This document shows, one piece after another, positions 1 to 7,857 of a stretch of DNA of 64,000 nucleotides; position 1 is the stretch's first letter; the number at the start of each line of letters is the position of its first letter. Source of the stretch: Bacteriovoracaceae bacterium UBA6200 (GTDB lineage Bacteria; Bdellovibrionota; Bacteriovoracia; Bacteriovoracales; Bacteriovoracaceae); contig DISW01000013.1 of assembly GCA_002422605.1 (NCBI GenBank), positions 34,105 to 98,104 of the forward strand, written 5' to 3'. The notes under the pieces are model-generated. The model searched no databases. It was not told the origin of the DNA and saw only the letters and a list, made by a program, of their open reading frames with translations. A program made the position numbers and the translations under genes.

Positions 1-532
1 TAGGGTGGCCAACAACGACAATGTTTTCCTTACATAGAATTTTAGTTTCAAAGATCGAAGAATCTTTGGTCTGAGGAAGAGAATTCGTGAGTATAAGATC
101 TAATTTGAATTCATTCTGCATGCTAATGAGTTCTTCACGGTTCCCTTCTCTAAGAATCACTCGGCAAGATTTATTGCTTATTAAAAAAGTAAGCAGGGAA
201 TCCGCAATATGTTTCGGAACTGAATCCTGACAACCAATTTCGATTTTGGCCCTTTCAGAGGTTTTCCTTCGATCAGCTAATGTATCTTTTAATTCAAAGC
301 CTAGCTTGAAAATATCACGAGCATATTCATGAACAATGGTACCAGCTTCGGTTAAGACCAGTTTCTTTCCTATTCGCGAGAATAAAGGAGTGCCTAGAGT
401 TTCCTCTAGTTCTTTAAGCTGCATTGATAAGGCCGGTGAACTTATCAGCACATCTTTTGAAGCGGCTGCGATCGAACCTAATTCTGCAATTTTAAAAAAA
501 TAATAGAGCTGATTGTAATTTAATGGAACCAT
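1..532 (-). CDS. LysR-family transcriptional regulator, NhaR-like (C-terminus beyond left edge)
   Basis: The frame is open from an ATG at 532 to the window edge, giving the first 177 codons. The protein begins MVPLNYNQLYYFFKIAELGS, a winged-helix LysR N-terminus, and continues with the usual SSPALSMQLKELEETLG recognition-helix region and LFSR turn. After about residue 90 the start of the substrate-binding domain follows. The LNYNQLYYF opening is typical of the NhaR subgroup, whose E. coli member activates the sodium/proton antiporter gene nhaA; the ligand here is unknown. No Shine-Dalgarno precedes the ATG, but a TATAAT box sits 6 nt upstream, so the mRNA looks leaderless. It is divergent from the secreted-protein gene at 720, which it may regulate. 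Confidence 0.9.
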   Translation of the reverse strand, partial: MVPLNYNQLYYFFKIAELGSIAAASKDVLISSPALSMQLKELEETLGTPLFSRIGKKLVLTEAGTIVHEYARDIFKLGFELKDTLADRRKTSERAKIEIGCQDSVPKHIADSLLTFLISNKSCRVILREGNREELISMQNEFKLDLILTNSLPQTKDSSIFETKILCKENIVVVGHP

Positions 533-538
533 GGCCTG

Positions 539-567
539 ATTATAGGAGGGATTAAAAAAAGTGACTA
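539..567 (-). promoter_or_regulatory. Promoter of the LysR gene, leaderless arrangement
   Basis: On the minus strand a perfect TATAAT (544-539) is preceded by TAGTCA (567-562) at a 17-bp spacer. The start codon at 532 lies 6 nt downstream of the -10 box, so transcription would begin at or next to the ATG. No ribosome-binding site is present; the CCTCC in this stretch has the wrong polarity. Confidence 0.5.
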
Positions 568-572
568 GGAAA

Positions 573-586
573 TAGACACCTGTCTA
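573..586. promoter_or_regulatory. Palindrome, possible operator or sigma-54 enhancer site
   Basis: TAGACA-CC-TGTCTA is a perfect 6+2+6 palindrome. It lies just beyond the -35 side of the LysR promoter and about 85 bp upstream of the predicted start of the sigma-54 promoter at 637-653. It is well placed to bind either the LysR protein or a sigma-54 activator. The function is inferred from position only. Confidence 0.4.
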
Positions 587-636
587 AAAGCCCGCCTTTG
601 GACCACTTATAACCCCTTGATTTCAAAGAACATTTC

Positions 637-653
637 TTGGCACCAGGATTGAA
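637..653 (+). promoter_or_regulatory. Sigma-54 (-24/-12) promoter-like site for the secreted protein at 720
   Basis: TTGGCACC-AGGA-TTGAA matches the -24/-12 consensus TTGGCACR-N4-TTGCW with an intact -24 TTGGCAC and correct spacing. The only important deviation is GA instead of GC at -12. The implied start near 664 leaves a leader of about 56 nt, and GGGGG precedes the ATG at 720. Confidence 0.5.
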
Positions 654-719
654 CTATAACTTCCCGAGGGTAGACGGCAAGGACGACGTCTCAGAACTAT
701 TTTATACACAGGGGGAACT

Positions 720-1109
720 ATGAAAAACCGAACACTATCACTATCAACTGTCCTTGGATTCTTTGGGCTTATTCTCATGATCCACGCTTTTAACTCTCAC
801 GCTGCGACTGGGGCCATAACCTGCTCTACCGCTTTTGGTGAAAGATCTTTCACCATTGAAGAAGATCGCATTTCTTTCCATAAAGAAGACGAAGCAGGTA
901 TTAACCGCTCAATTTCTTCTATCAGTTCGGATTCAGTTCGGACTCATAAGAAACACCTGGGTTTTTCTAAAACCCTTTACATTGATGGCAATAAACATCG
1001 GATCAATGTTCAGAATACAAACGCCTTTTCCGAAGTTAACGATTACCTTTCCATTACGTCCCCTAAAGGGCATGAGATGACTTACCCCCTCAACTGTCAC
1101 TCTGCTTAA
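720..1109 (+). CDS. Small secreted protein, unknown function
   Basis: The 129-residue product starts with a Sec signal peptide (basic MKNR, a hydrophobic stretch to about residue 24, cleavage near HSHA-A at 28-29). The mature part is about 100 residues with two cysteines, one near its start (ITCS) and one near its end (LNCHSA), suggesting a single disulfide that closes the domain. No family was recognised. GGGGGAA lies at normal distance before the ATG. The gene stands alone between a sigma-54-like promoter (637-653) and a strong terminator (1131-1170), so it is probably transcribed as a single conditional gene. The divergent LysR regulator may be involved. Confidence 0.75.
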   Translation: MKNRTLSLSTVLGFFGLILMIHAFNSHAATGAITCSTAFGERSFTIEEDRISFHKEDEAGINRSISSISSDSVRTHKKHLGFSKTLYIDGNKHRINVQNTNAFSEVNDYLSITSPKGHEMTYPLNCHSA

Positions 1110-1130
1110 TAGCGGTAATACCCCCTGTAA

Positions 1131-1170
1131 AAAAGGGACTAGCGCCGGATGCGTGAGGTCCCTTTTTTTT
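1131..1170 (+). terminator. Rho-independent terminator
   Basis: AAAAGGGAC (1131-1139) pairs with GTCCCTTTT (from 1158). A small inner CGC/GCG helix is present, and a run of eight or more T follows. It ends the transcript of the secreted protein at 720-1109. Confidence 0.85.
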
Positions 1171-1257
1171 TGCTATTTCTGACTAAAACACTTCGCAACT
1201 AATCCTCTTAAATATCCTACCGATAAGTCGTCTGAATACTTTACTTCAGAGGCGAAT

Positions 1258-1587
1258 ATGAAATTTATCCTGACTTTCCTTCTACTCGGTATCTCCAGCA
1301 TATCGATTGCCCAAAAAGCCCAGGTTTTATTGTTAGATGAAGACATCGATGGAACATCATTAGAACAAAATTTCAACGTACAACAGGGAAGCACGGCGAA
1401 GAGTGCTCTTCCTGATCGTGATTTAAGAGAAGAAGTATTAAGTGCGGTTCCTGCCATTGAGAACTGGGATGAGTTAAAAAAAGATATCTTCTTCATGGAT
1501 TTGGCATCTAAAACAATTCCCCAGTTAAAGAAGAAATATCCAGAATTAAAAGAATCTCAAATTAAAATGCTTAAAGATAAGAGATAA
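1258..1587 (+). CDS. Small secreted protein, first gene of a two-gene secreted operon
   Basis: A 109-residue protein with a clear signal peptide (MKFILTFLLLGISSISIA, cleavage before QKAQ). The mature part is charged, with a predicted helical C-terminus rich in Lys and Glu (KKKYPELKESQIKMLKDKR) and no cysteines. AGAGG sits 5 nt before the ATG. Its stop codon is only 3 nt from the next gene, so the two are certainly cotranscribed. This protein may be a partner, inhibitor or pro-region-like chaperone for the larger secreted protein; that role is inference from gene order. No known family recognised. Confidence 0.75.
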   Translation: MKFILTFLLLGISSISIAQKAQVLLLDEDIDGTSLEQNFNVQQGSTAKSALPDRDLREEVLSAVPAIENWDELKKDIFFMDLASKTIPQLKKKYPELKESQIKMLKDKR

Positions 1588-1590
1588 ATT

Positions 1591-3558
1591 ATGAGAAAGA
1601 TCATTCTGACTGTTGGTTGCCTTTTTTCTTTTCCTTTAATGGCACAATCTACTTGTAATAAAAAAATTGATCCTTCAAAGGTCATGCTTTTTGTAGACAC
1701 CAATAATTCTGAGCTGGAGATCGAAACATCCAGAAAAGCTGCCTGCGAACGAGGTGAACAGCTTTTGATTGTTCCTAAAAATTATAAGGAGTATGGGAAA
1801 TTCACAGGCCCCTTTAATGAAGCTTCAAAACGAGCAGAAAGATGTTCTAAATCAAAGAGAAATGCTTGCACTAATGAGATAAACGCTTTGCGAGAGGCGA
1901 CAAAGAAGATGAATGACTTTGTTGATGCTCAACCAAAGTTTGATAAGAGTATTCGCGAAGCCCTGGATGAAATTAAATCAAGAAATGCAAAGCTTCAGGT
2001 ATTCACGATTTCTGGTCATGATGGTGGCGGTGAATTCGGAGGAAATAAGGGTGGGTTCGGTCGCCATGAACTCCAGGAAGTCATGAGTGATTATCAAGAT
2101 ATTAATGAAACCTCCTCAGTTCTTCTCCTTGGTTGTTATACCGGAGTTCAAAAAGAAATTTATGCCTGGAAAAATATTTTTCCAAAGGCAAAGATTATTG
2201 CTGGATATGATGGCTCCGCTCCCCTGGCAGATAGACCTCAGGGACATCAATATCTTTCTGATATCCTCCTTAAGGAAAAACAACTTTTGAGTCAGGCCGA
2301 TGAGAAAAAGCTGGTTAACTTTACCAAAAGTAATTTTCAGGCACTCAATCAGCTTCATGCGGCGATGTATTTAAACTGTGATGACAATAAAGAATTTTAT
2401 TACGGAAGCGATGGCTCTAGAAAAACATTTAAAAGTTTTAATACCAAAGAGTGTATTGAGAAGAAATCTGAAGTTGAAGCGATTGCCGCAGAATTTCAAA
2501 AATATGATTCTGGAGAACTTGAGCCACCTTTAAATACTCAGGGGGCCCTCCGTCAACTCTATAACAAGGCTCGTCGCTTAGAACATTGTGTGGAACAGCT
2601 TGAAATCGATCTTGATGTGAATGCGGTTTTTAATCTGCTTTTCTATCAGGGAGTAAAGGAAAACTTTGCGAGTTACTATAAAGATGATCTCCAAGAAGCG
2701 GAGGATATCTTTAAAGATCTTAATCCAGCTTCATTGACTGAAGCGATGGGGCTCTCAATTAAAAATAGTGAAGCTGCCTTGGATTGGTTGAAGAAAGATC
2801 TTGAAAAAACTGAAAAAAATCCTGAAGACTTTATCGCTGAAGTTCAGAAAAATGCTGATAACTCCAAGGTGGAACTCGATAAACTTCTGAATGATCCAGC
2901 CTACGCTCATCTTAAGGGTTTGGTTTCTACAGATGGACAATATACGGGTCCAGTTCTTGATCCTCCAAAAGAAGACCAGGAGAAACTCAGTAAACTTATG
3001 GAGGCGATCTCAAATCATAGGTACTTAAGCCAAAGCGCCAAATATATTAAAGAAAATATTGAGACGGTCATAAATGAGAAGAAGGAAAGCGTAAAGTTTG
3101 CTGAAGAATCTCTAGTGAAACAAAGATTATCACACCAATCAATAAAAGATTCGCTGGCGAAGGATGGGATTCCAGTCTGGATCCCCAGCAAAGAGAACCT
3201 CTCAAAGAAAACCAGAAAGGAAATGCTTCAAAATATTCATAACATGAACTCATTACTAAGCGCTGATGCGCTCTCAGATAAACAGAAAAAAGTGGTGAAA
3301 TGGTTAAATACTGTGCAAGCGAACCATCTCCAGTATTTTCAAAACCCTTTCAGTTGGCATGAGTATACTGGTCAGGTAGAAGCTCCTTTTTACTCGGTCC
3401 GGTTAACCAACTTCACCAATCCTGGCAATGGCATGATGTACGGTGGAATGAGCGGTTTTATGACTGTGCCAAATATGGGATTACAATTTTCAACTGACCA
3501 AGGTGGATTTAATTATCAGGGCAGAGGCTTCACTGGCGGATTTGGTGGAGGATTGTAA
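1591..3558 (+). CDS. Large secreted protein with caspase-like (clan CD) His/Cys motifs
   Basis: A 655-residue exported protein (signal peptide to about residue 19, FPLMAQS). Residues 31-61 form a beta strand and nucleotide-like loop (VMLFVDTNNS ... QLLIVP). Residues 136-146 give a hydrophobic strand ending in SGHDGGG (His143), and residues 177-184 a second strand ending in LLLGCYTG (Cys182). A hydrophobic strand followed by His-Gly or Cys-small is the catalytic signature of clan CD cysteine peptidases (caspase, clostripain, gingipain). A third strand, AKIIAGYDGSAP, follows. The rest (240-600) is mostly charged helix, with a Gly/Met-rich tail at about 610-655. No exact family was recognised, so peptidase activity is an inference. 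It is cotranscribed with the small secreted gene at 1258. Confidence 0.7.
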   Translation: MRKIILTVGCLFSFPLMAQSTCNKKIDPSKVMLFVDTNNSELEIETSRKAACERGEQLLIVPKNYKEYGKFTGPFNEASKRAERCSKSKRNACTNEINALREATKKMNDFVDAQPKFDKSIREALDEIKSRNAKLQVFTISGHDGGGEFGGNKGGFGRHELQEVMSDYQDINETSSVLLLGCYTGVQKEIYAWKNIFPKAKIIAGYDGSAPLADRPQGHQYLSDILLKEKQLLSQADEKKLVNFTKSNFQALNQLHAAMYLNCDDNKEFYYGSDGSRKTFKSFNTKECIEKKSEVEAIAAEFQKYDSGELEPPLNTQGALRQLYNKARRLEHCVEQLEIDLDVNAVFNLLFYQGVKENFASYYKDDLQEAEDIFKDLNPASLTEAMGLSIKNSEAALDWLKKDLEKTEKNPEDFIAEVQKNADNSKVELDKLLNDPAYAHLKGLVSTDGQYTGPVLDPPKEDQEKLSKLMEAISNHRYLSQSAKYIKENIETVINEKKESVKFAEESLVKQRLSHQSIKDSLAKDGIPVWIPSKENLSKKTRKEMLQNIHNMNSLLSADALSDKQKKVVKWLNTVQANHLQYFQNPFSWHEYTGQVEAPFYSVRLTNFTNPGNGMMYGGMSGFMTVPNMGLQFSTDQGGFNYQGRGFTGGFGGGL

Positions 3559-3596
3559 TTAACGCGCCTCGAATATCTTTAAAATAAGAGTAATAT

Positions 3597-3642
3597 CCAT
3601 TAAGCTGTTACCATTCTCAAATTGAAGGATAACAGCTTATGG
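3597..3642 (+). promoter_or_regulatory. Hairpin sequestering the leuS ribosome site and start codon
   Basis: TAAGCTGTTA (3601-3610) is perfectly complementary to TAACAGCTTA (3630-3639), whose last A is the first base of the leuS ATG. After one bulged base on each side the pairing continues outward (CCA 3597-3599 with TGG 3640-3642) and inward (CC 3611-3612 with GG 3627-3628 of the AAGGA ribosome site). Both the Shine-Dalgarno and the start codon are therefore paired, with a 14-nt loop. This fits a translational control element, or a DNA operator; the regulator is unknown. Confidence 0.6.
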
Positions 3643-6044
3643 ATTACAAATTTTCTGAGATCGAACCTAAATGGCAAAAATACTGGGACGATCACCAAGT
3701 CTTTAAAACGACAGTCGATACATCTAAACCAAAATACTATGTGCTAGACATGTTCCCTTATCCATCAGGGGCCGGTCTTCATGTTGGTCACCCTGAAGGT
3801 TATACAGCTACCGATATCATGGCCCGTTATAAACGAATGAAGGGTTTTAATGTCCTTCATCCGATGGGTTGGGATTCATTTGGTCTCCCGGCAGAAAACC
3901 ATGCGGTAAAAACCGGAATTCATCCAAACATTACCACTCAGGACAATATCAAAACTTTTAAGCGTCAGCTAAAGATGCTCGGCTTCTCCTATGATTGGGA
4001 ACGCGAGATTGCTACCTCAAATATTGATTACTATAAATGGACCCAATGGATCTTTGTTCAACTCTACAATAAAGGTCTCGCCTACGAATCTCACATGATG
4101 GTGAACTGGTGCCCGAACCTGAAAACGGTTCTTGCCAATGAAGAAGTGATTAATGGAAAGTCAGAAGTCGGCGGCCATCCCGTTATTCGTAAACCAATGA
4201 AGCAGTGGATGCTCAGAATTACTGAGTATGCCGAAAGACTTCTTCAGGATTTAGAACTCCTCGACTGGCCTGAGTCAGTAAAAGAAATGCAAAGAGTTTG
4301 GATTGGAAAATCTGAAGGTGCCTTAATTAAATTTGCTGTTGATAATTCAGCTGAATTCATCGAGGTCTTCACTTCTCGTCCGGATACTCTCTTTGGAGCT
4401 ACCTATATGGTGCTTGCTCCTGAGCACGCCCTTGTCGATCAGATCACGACTGATGCACAGAAGAGTGAAATTGCTAAATACCGCGAAGTAACAGCTCTTA
4501 AGTCTGATCTTGAGAGAACAGAACTTAATAAAGATAAGACAGGAGCCTTTACCGGTGCCTACGCTATCAATCCGGCCAATGGAAAAAAAGTTCCTGTTTA
4601 TATCGCAGACTATGTTCTGAATACTTATGGAACGGGGGCCATCATGTCGGTTCCGGCCCATGATGACCGCGATTATGAATTCGCAAAGAAATTCAATCTT
4701 CCTATCTTTGAAGTGGTGAAAGGCGGAAACATTGAAGAAGCCGCATTCACAGAAGACGGTGAGCACATCAATTCTGATTTCATCAATGGCATGAATAAAG
4801 TTGATGCCATTCAAAAAATGATCTCATGGCTTGAAGAAAAAAAGATTGGTTCTAAAAAAATTAATTACAAACTACGCGACTGGCTTTTCTCTCGTCAGCG
4901 CTATTGGGGCGAACCATTTCCTATTCTGAAATTTGAAGACGGAACAGTCCGCTGCCTGGATGTTGATGAACTTCCCGTTGCTCTTCCAGCAGTCGAAAAG
5001 TACGAGCCATCCGGAACAGGTGAATCACCTCTGGCAACAATCGATGAATGGCTTAACGTCATTGATCCTAAAACCGGAAAGAAAGCAAAACGTGAAACCA
5101 ATACCATGCCTCAATGGGCCGGATCATGTTGGTATTACCTAAGATTTTGTGATCCACGCAATAAAGAGAAGCCTTGGGATTCAAAAATTGAAAACTACTG
5201 GATGCCAGTGGATCTCTATGTTGGAGGAGCTGAGCATGCGGTTCTTCACTTACTCTACTCTCGTTTCTGGCACAAGGTTCTCTTTGACCTTGGACTTGTT
5301 TCGACTAAAGAGCCATTCCATAAACTTGTAAATCAGGGAATGATTCTCGGTGAAGACGGCGAGAAGATGAGTAAGTCTCGTGGAAATGTTATTAATCCGG
5401 ATCTCGTCGTTAAAGAATTTGGTGCCGATACTCTACGTCTTTATGAAATGTTCATGGGACCATTAGAGAAGACTAAGCCTTGGTCAATGAATGGTGTTAA
5501 AGGGGTTTATAACTTCCTCAATCGCGTCAACCGCTACTTCCTCGATCAGAACAATTATATTGATGATGCTGGAGAAGATGCATCCAATGTTAAAGAACTT
5601 CATAAAATGATTAAGAAGGTCACTCAGGATATTGAGGCCATGCACTTCAACACTGGTATCTCGACCATGATGATTTTTGTGAATCACGTTTACAAATCAG
5701 GCAAGTTATCTAGAAACACAGCTGAGAAATTTGCTCTTGTCCTTTCTCCATACGCCCCTCACCTCGCTGAAGAAGTTTGGGCCTTTTTAGGACATGATAA
5801 AACATTGGCCCATGAACAATGGCCTAGCTTTAATCCTGAACTTGCGAAAGATGATCTCATCACGATTGCTGTTCAAATTAATGGTAAGACACGTGGAACT
5901 TTTGAAGTGGCAGCTGATATCTCTAAGGATGATTTTATGGCCCATGTAAAATCAGATGAGAAGATTTCGAAGTATCTGGAAGGAACCATTGTAAAAGAAA
6001 TCTATGTTCCTGGAAAAATTTGTAACTTTGTTGTGAAACCATAA
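3639..6044 (+). CDS. leuS: Leucyl-tRNA synthetase
   Basis: Class Ia aminoacyl-tRNA synthetase of 801 residues, slightly shorter than many bacterial LeuRS. It charges tRNA-Leu with leucine in the cytoplasm. The HIGH motif appears as HVGH at 48-51 within [19 protein letters not shown], and KMSKS at 576-580 within [10 protein letters not shown]. The CP1 editing domain carries [12 protein letters not shown], and the C-terminus has the anticodon-binding and C-terminal domains ([12 protein letters not shown]). The start is fixed by AAGGA 10 nt upstream, inside an unusual hairpin. It appears to be monocistronic and ends in a bidirectional terminator. Confidence 0.98.
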   Translation: MDYKFSEIEPKWQKYWDDHQVFKTTVDTSKPKYYVLDMFPYPSGAGLHVGHPEGYTATDIMARYKRMKGFNVLHPMGWDSFGLPAENHAVKTGIHPNITTQDNIKTFKRQLKMLGFSYDWEREIATSNIDYYKWTQWIFVQLYNKGLAYESHMMVNWCPNLKTVLANEEVINGKSEVGGHPVIRKPMKQWMLRITEYAERLLQDLELLDWPESVKEMQRVWIGKSEGALIKFAVDNSAEFIEVFTSRPDTLFGATYMVLAPEHALVDQITTDAQKSEIAKYREVTALKSDLERTELNKDKTGAFTGAYAINPANGKKVPVYIADYVLNTYGTGAIMSVPAHDDRDYEFAKKFNLPIFEVVKGGNIEEAAFTEDGEHINSDFINGMNKVDAIQKMISWLEEKKIGSKKINYKLRDWLFSRQRYWGEPFPILKFEDGTVRCLDVDELPVALPAVEKYEPSGTGESPLATIDEWLNVIDPKTGKKAKRETNTMPQWAGSCWYYLRFCDPRNKEKPWDSKIENYWMPVDLYVGGAEHAVLHLLYSRFWHKVLFDLGLVSTKEPFHKLVNQGMILGEDGEKMSKSRGNVINPDLVVKEFGADTLRLYEMFMGPLEKTKPWSMNGVKGVYNFLNRVNRYFLDQNNYIDDAGEDASNVKELHKMIKKVTQDIEAMHFNTGISTMMIFVNHVYKSGKLSRNTAEKFALVLSPYAPHLAEEVWAFLGHDKTLAHEQWPSFNPELAKDDLITIAVQINGKTRGTFEVAADISKDDFMAHVKSDEKISKYLEGTIVKEIYVPGKICNFVVKP

Positions 6045-6046
6045 TA

Positions 6047-6080
6047 AAAAAAGGCCGGTCAAATAAACCGGCCTTTTTTT
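6047..6080. terminator. Bidirectional rho-independent terminator
   Basis: AAGGCCGGT (6051-6059) and ACCGGCCTT (6067-6075) form a 9-bp GC-rich stem flanked by A-runs on the left and T-runs on the right. It serves the convergent leuS and the membrane-protein gene at 6084. Confidence 0.9.
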
Positions 6081-6083
6081 ATC

Positions 6084-6761
6084 TTATCCGAAAACCGGAA
6101 TGAAATAATTTAAAAGAGTAAGACCGAGTCCAGAGAGAACTGGAATAGTGAGATTATCATCAATATTAAAGGCTGAGATTAATTCAGAAGCACTGCCGAT
6201 AACTCCAGCAATAATAGAGAACACTAGTAAATGAGTCCCTAGTGTTGAAGTATTCATAGCGTAAAATAAAGTAATCAAATAACAGGTAAAGAAGCCAGCG
6301 ACTGCTCCTTGAAGAGATTTATTTGGCAAGATCTTATCTTTCCCATAAAGGACACCAAAAAAGGAAGAAAGTGGATCAGAAAACACCAGGAACATACTTG
6401 AAACGATAGCTATATCCCTAGAATAGAAAAATAAGGATAATGAGACACCGAGAGCATAATAAGGAAGCCCACTAACACCTTCTCTTTCCGAGCGGCGCAT
6501 CAATGGACCCATTAGCTTAATGACAATTGAGTTAAAGGCAGGAATTCTATACCGAATATAATCTGCAGAGAAGCCTGCCAAAGCAATAGAGAGAATAACA
6601 ATCGCCCAAAAGGTTTGGGATTGCTCAGAATTAATAAATAAAAAGAGCCCTAAAGAGCCGGTTGAAATATGCCAAAGCTTTCTAAGTATATGAAGATCTG
6701 AACGTTTATGGAGTACGGCTTCAAAAGAAGAATCGTACTTTTGCCCCTGAGCTGCGGCCAT
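6084..6761 (-). CDS. Membrane CTP-dependent lipid kinase of the dolichol/phytol kinase (SEC59/DGK1/VTE5) type
   Basis: A 225-residue integral membrane protein with about six hydrophobic segments. Family marks are a cytosolic R-K-x-x-H near the N-terminus (LRKLWHISTG), FSDPLSSFFGVLYGKD followed by NKSLQGAVAGFF, and a late DDNLTIPVLSG block with an upstream Glu (SASELISAF). This arrangement is shared by CTP-dependent polyprenol, phytol and diacylglycerol kinases and, more remotely, CDP-diglyceride synthases. The lipid substrate cannot be told from sequence. I place the start at 6761 because AGGAG lies 5 nt upstream (6771-6767); an in-frame ATG at 6791 has no ribosome site. It converges on leuS. 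Confidence 0.7.
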   Translation of the reverse strand: MAAAQGQKYDSSFEAVLHKRSDLHILRKLWHISTGSLGLFLFINSEQSQTFWAIVILSIALAGFSADYIRYRIPAFNSIVIKLMGPLMRRSEREGVSGLPYYALGVSLSLFFYSRDIAIVSSMFLVFSDPLSSFFGVLYGKDKILPNKSLQGAVAGFFTCYLITLFYAMNTSTLGTHLLVFSIIAGVIGSASELISAFNIDDNLTIPVLSGLGLTLLNYFIPVFG

Positions 6762-6884
6762 CTTTACTCCTAGTAAAATCCAAATAAGCATCCAATTTAA
6801 TGGATTCAGCTTAGCTCGGCAAGAATAGCCTGAAGTTTGGTCAATGAATAGGTTATCTCTAAGAAATCATTAGTGATTTTACCT

Positions 6885-6913
6885 TTCCAAACCCTATTCT
6901 TGATTCATATAAT
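6885..6913 (+). promoter_or_regulatory. Promoter of the MinD-like ATPase gene, near-leaderless
   Basis: TTCCAA (6885-6890), a 17-bp spacer, then a perfect TATAAT (6908-6913). The ATG at 6922 is 8 nt after the -10 box and has no Shine-Dalgarno, so the transcript would begin within a base or two of the start codon. The same TTCCAA and 17-bp spacing precede the MarR gene at 27904. Confidence 0.55.
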
Positions 6914-6921
6914 TTGTTCTT

Positions 6922-7848
6922 ATGAATATCGAGCACTCACAGCTTCCGCAAAATACAAAAAAAATATGGGCCATCGGTGGCGGTAAAGGTGGCGTTGGGA
7001 AGAGCCTGGTCTCTGCCAATGTGGCCATTTGTCTGGCACTCATGGGAAATAAAGTTGTGGCAGTTGATCTCGATCTCGGAGGTGCCAACCTTCATACGTG
7101 TTTAGGTCTTCCTATACCTCAGGTGACGCTATCTGATTTTGTTTCAAAAAGAGTGACAAATTTCCAGGATCTTTTGGTTGAAACTCCAATTCCCAATTTA
7201 AAAATCATCAGCGGTGCTCAAGATGAATTAGGCATGGCAAATCTCAAGCACATGCATAAAAACCAAATCATCATGAAGCTCCATGAGCTGGATGCCGATT
7301 ATATTCTTTTTGATCTTGGAGCTGGAACGGCCTTTAATACAATCGATTTCTTTATCGCCGCCGATAAGGGAATTTTAGTTGTACTGCCTGAGCCAACATC
7401 CATTGAAAATACTTACCGATTTATTAAGTCTGTTTTCTACCGACGATTAAAGATGGTGGAAGGTGTTGCGGAGATTGAGCATTACATCGATGAGATGATG
7501 AATGCAAAACTTGGTCCAGGCTCCACAACTTCTCCCGCAGATCTGGTGAAGAAAATCACAGAGTTTAATCCGGAAGTCGGTTTAAGAATAAAAAATGAGA
7601 TGGCCCACTTCAGACCGAACCTGATTATTAATCAAGTTCGGTCCCAGGCCGACATCGATATCGGTTATTCCATTCAAAGTATTTGCAGAAAGTATTTTGG
7701 TATTGAAATGACTTTCCCAGGTTACCTTGATTATGACCAATCAGTCTGGCAAAGTGTACGAAAACGTAAACCGCTCCTGATTGAGTATCCAAACTCGAAA
7801 TTGGTCAATAATTTTGACCGCATTGTTAATCGTCTTATTGAATCTTAG
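6922..7848 (+). CDS. MinD/FlhG-like P-loop ATPase
   Basis: A 308-residue ParA/MinD-family ATPase. It has a deviant Walker A motif GGKGGVGKS at about residues 20-28, switch-like DLDLGGANLH near 52, and a Walker B-like DYILFDLGAG near 130. The family includes MinD (division-site placement), FlhG/YlxH (flagellar number) and other polar organisers. The extended alpha-helical C-terminal half (about 180-308) resembles the deltaproteobacterial FlhG-like branch more than ParA. The next gene (J-like plus RodZ-type HTH) follows after 9 nt and is probably cotranslated. A link to flagellar or polar placement is inference. The mRNA appears near-leaderless. Confidence 0.85.
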   Translation: MNIEHSQLPQNTKKIWAIGGGKGGVGKSLVSANVAICLALMGNKVVAVDLDLGGANLHTCLGLPIPQVTLSDFVSKRVTNFQDLLVETPIPNLKIISGAQDELGMANLKHMHKNQIIMKLHELDADYILFDLGAGTAFNTIDFFIAADKGILVVLPEPTSIENTYRFIKSVFYRRLKMVEGVAEIEHYIDEMMNAKLGPGSTTSPADLVKKITEFNPEVGLRIKNEMAHFRPNLIINQVRSQADIDIGYSIQSICRKYFGIEMTFPGYLDYDQSVWQSVRKRKPLLIEYPNSKLVNNFDRIVNRLIES

Positions 7849-7857
7849 AGGAAGTCT

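Noticed and set aside
543..550. AGGAGG-like sequence near the LysR start taken as its ribosome site
   Set aside because: It is on the plus strand; in the LysR transcript the sequence is CCTCC, which does not pair with 16S rRNA.
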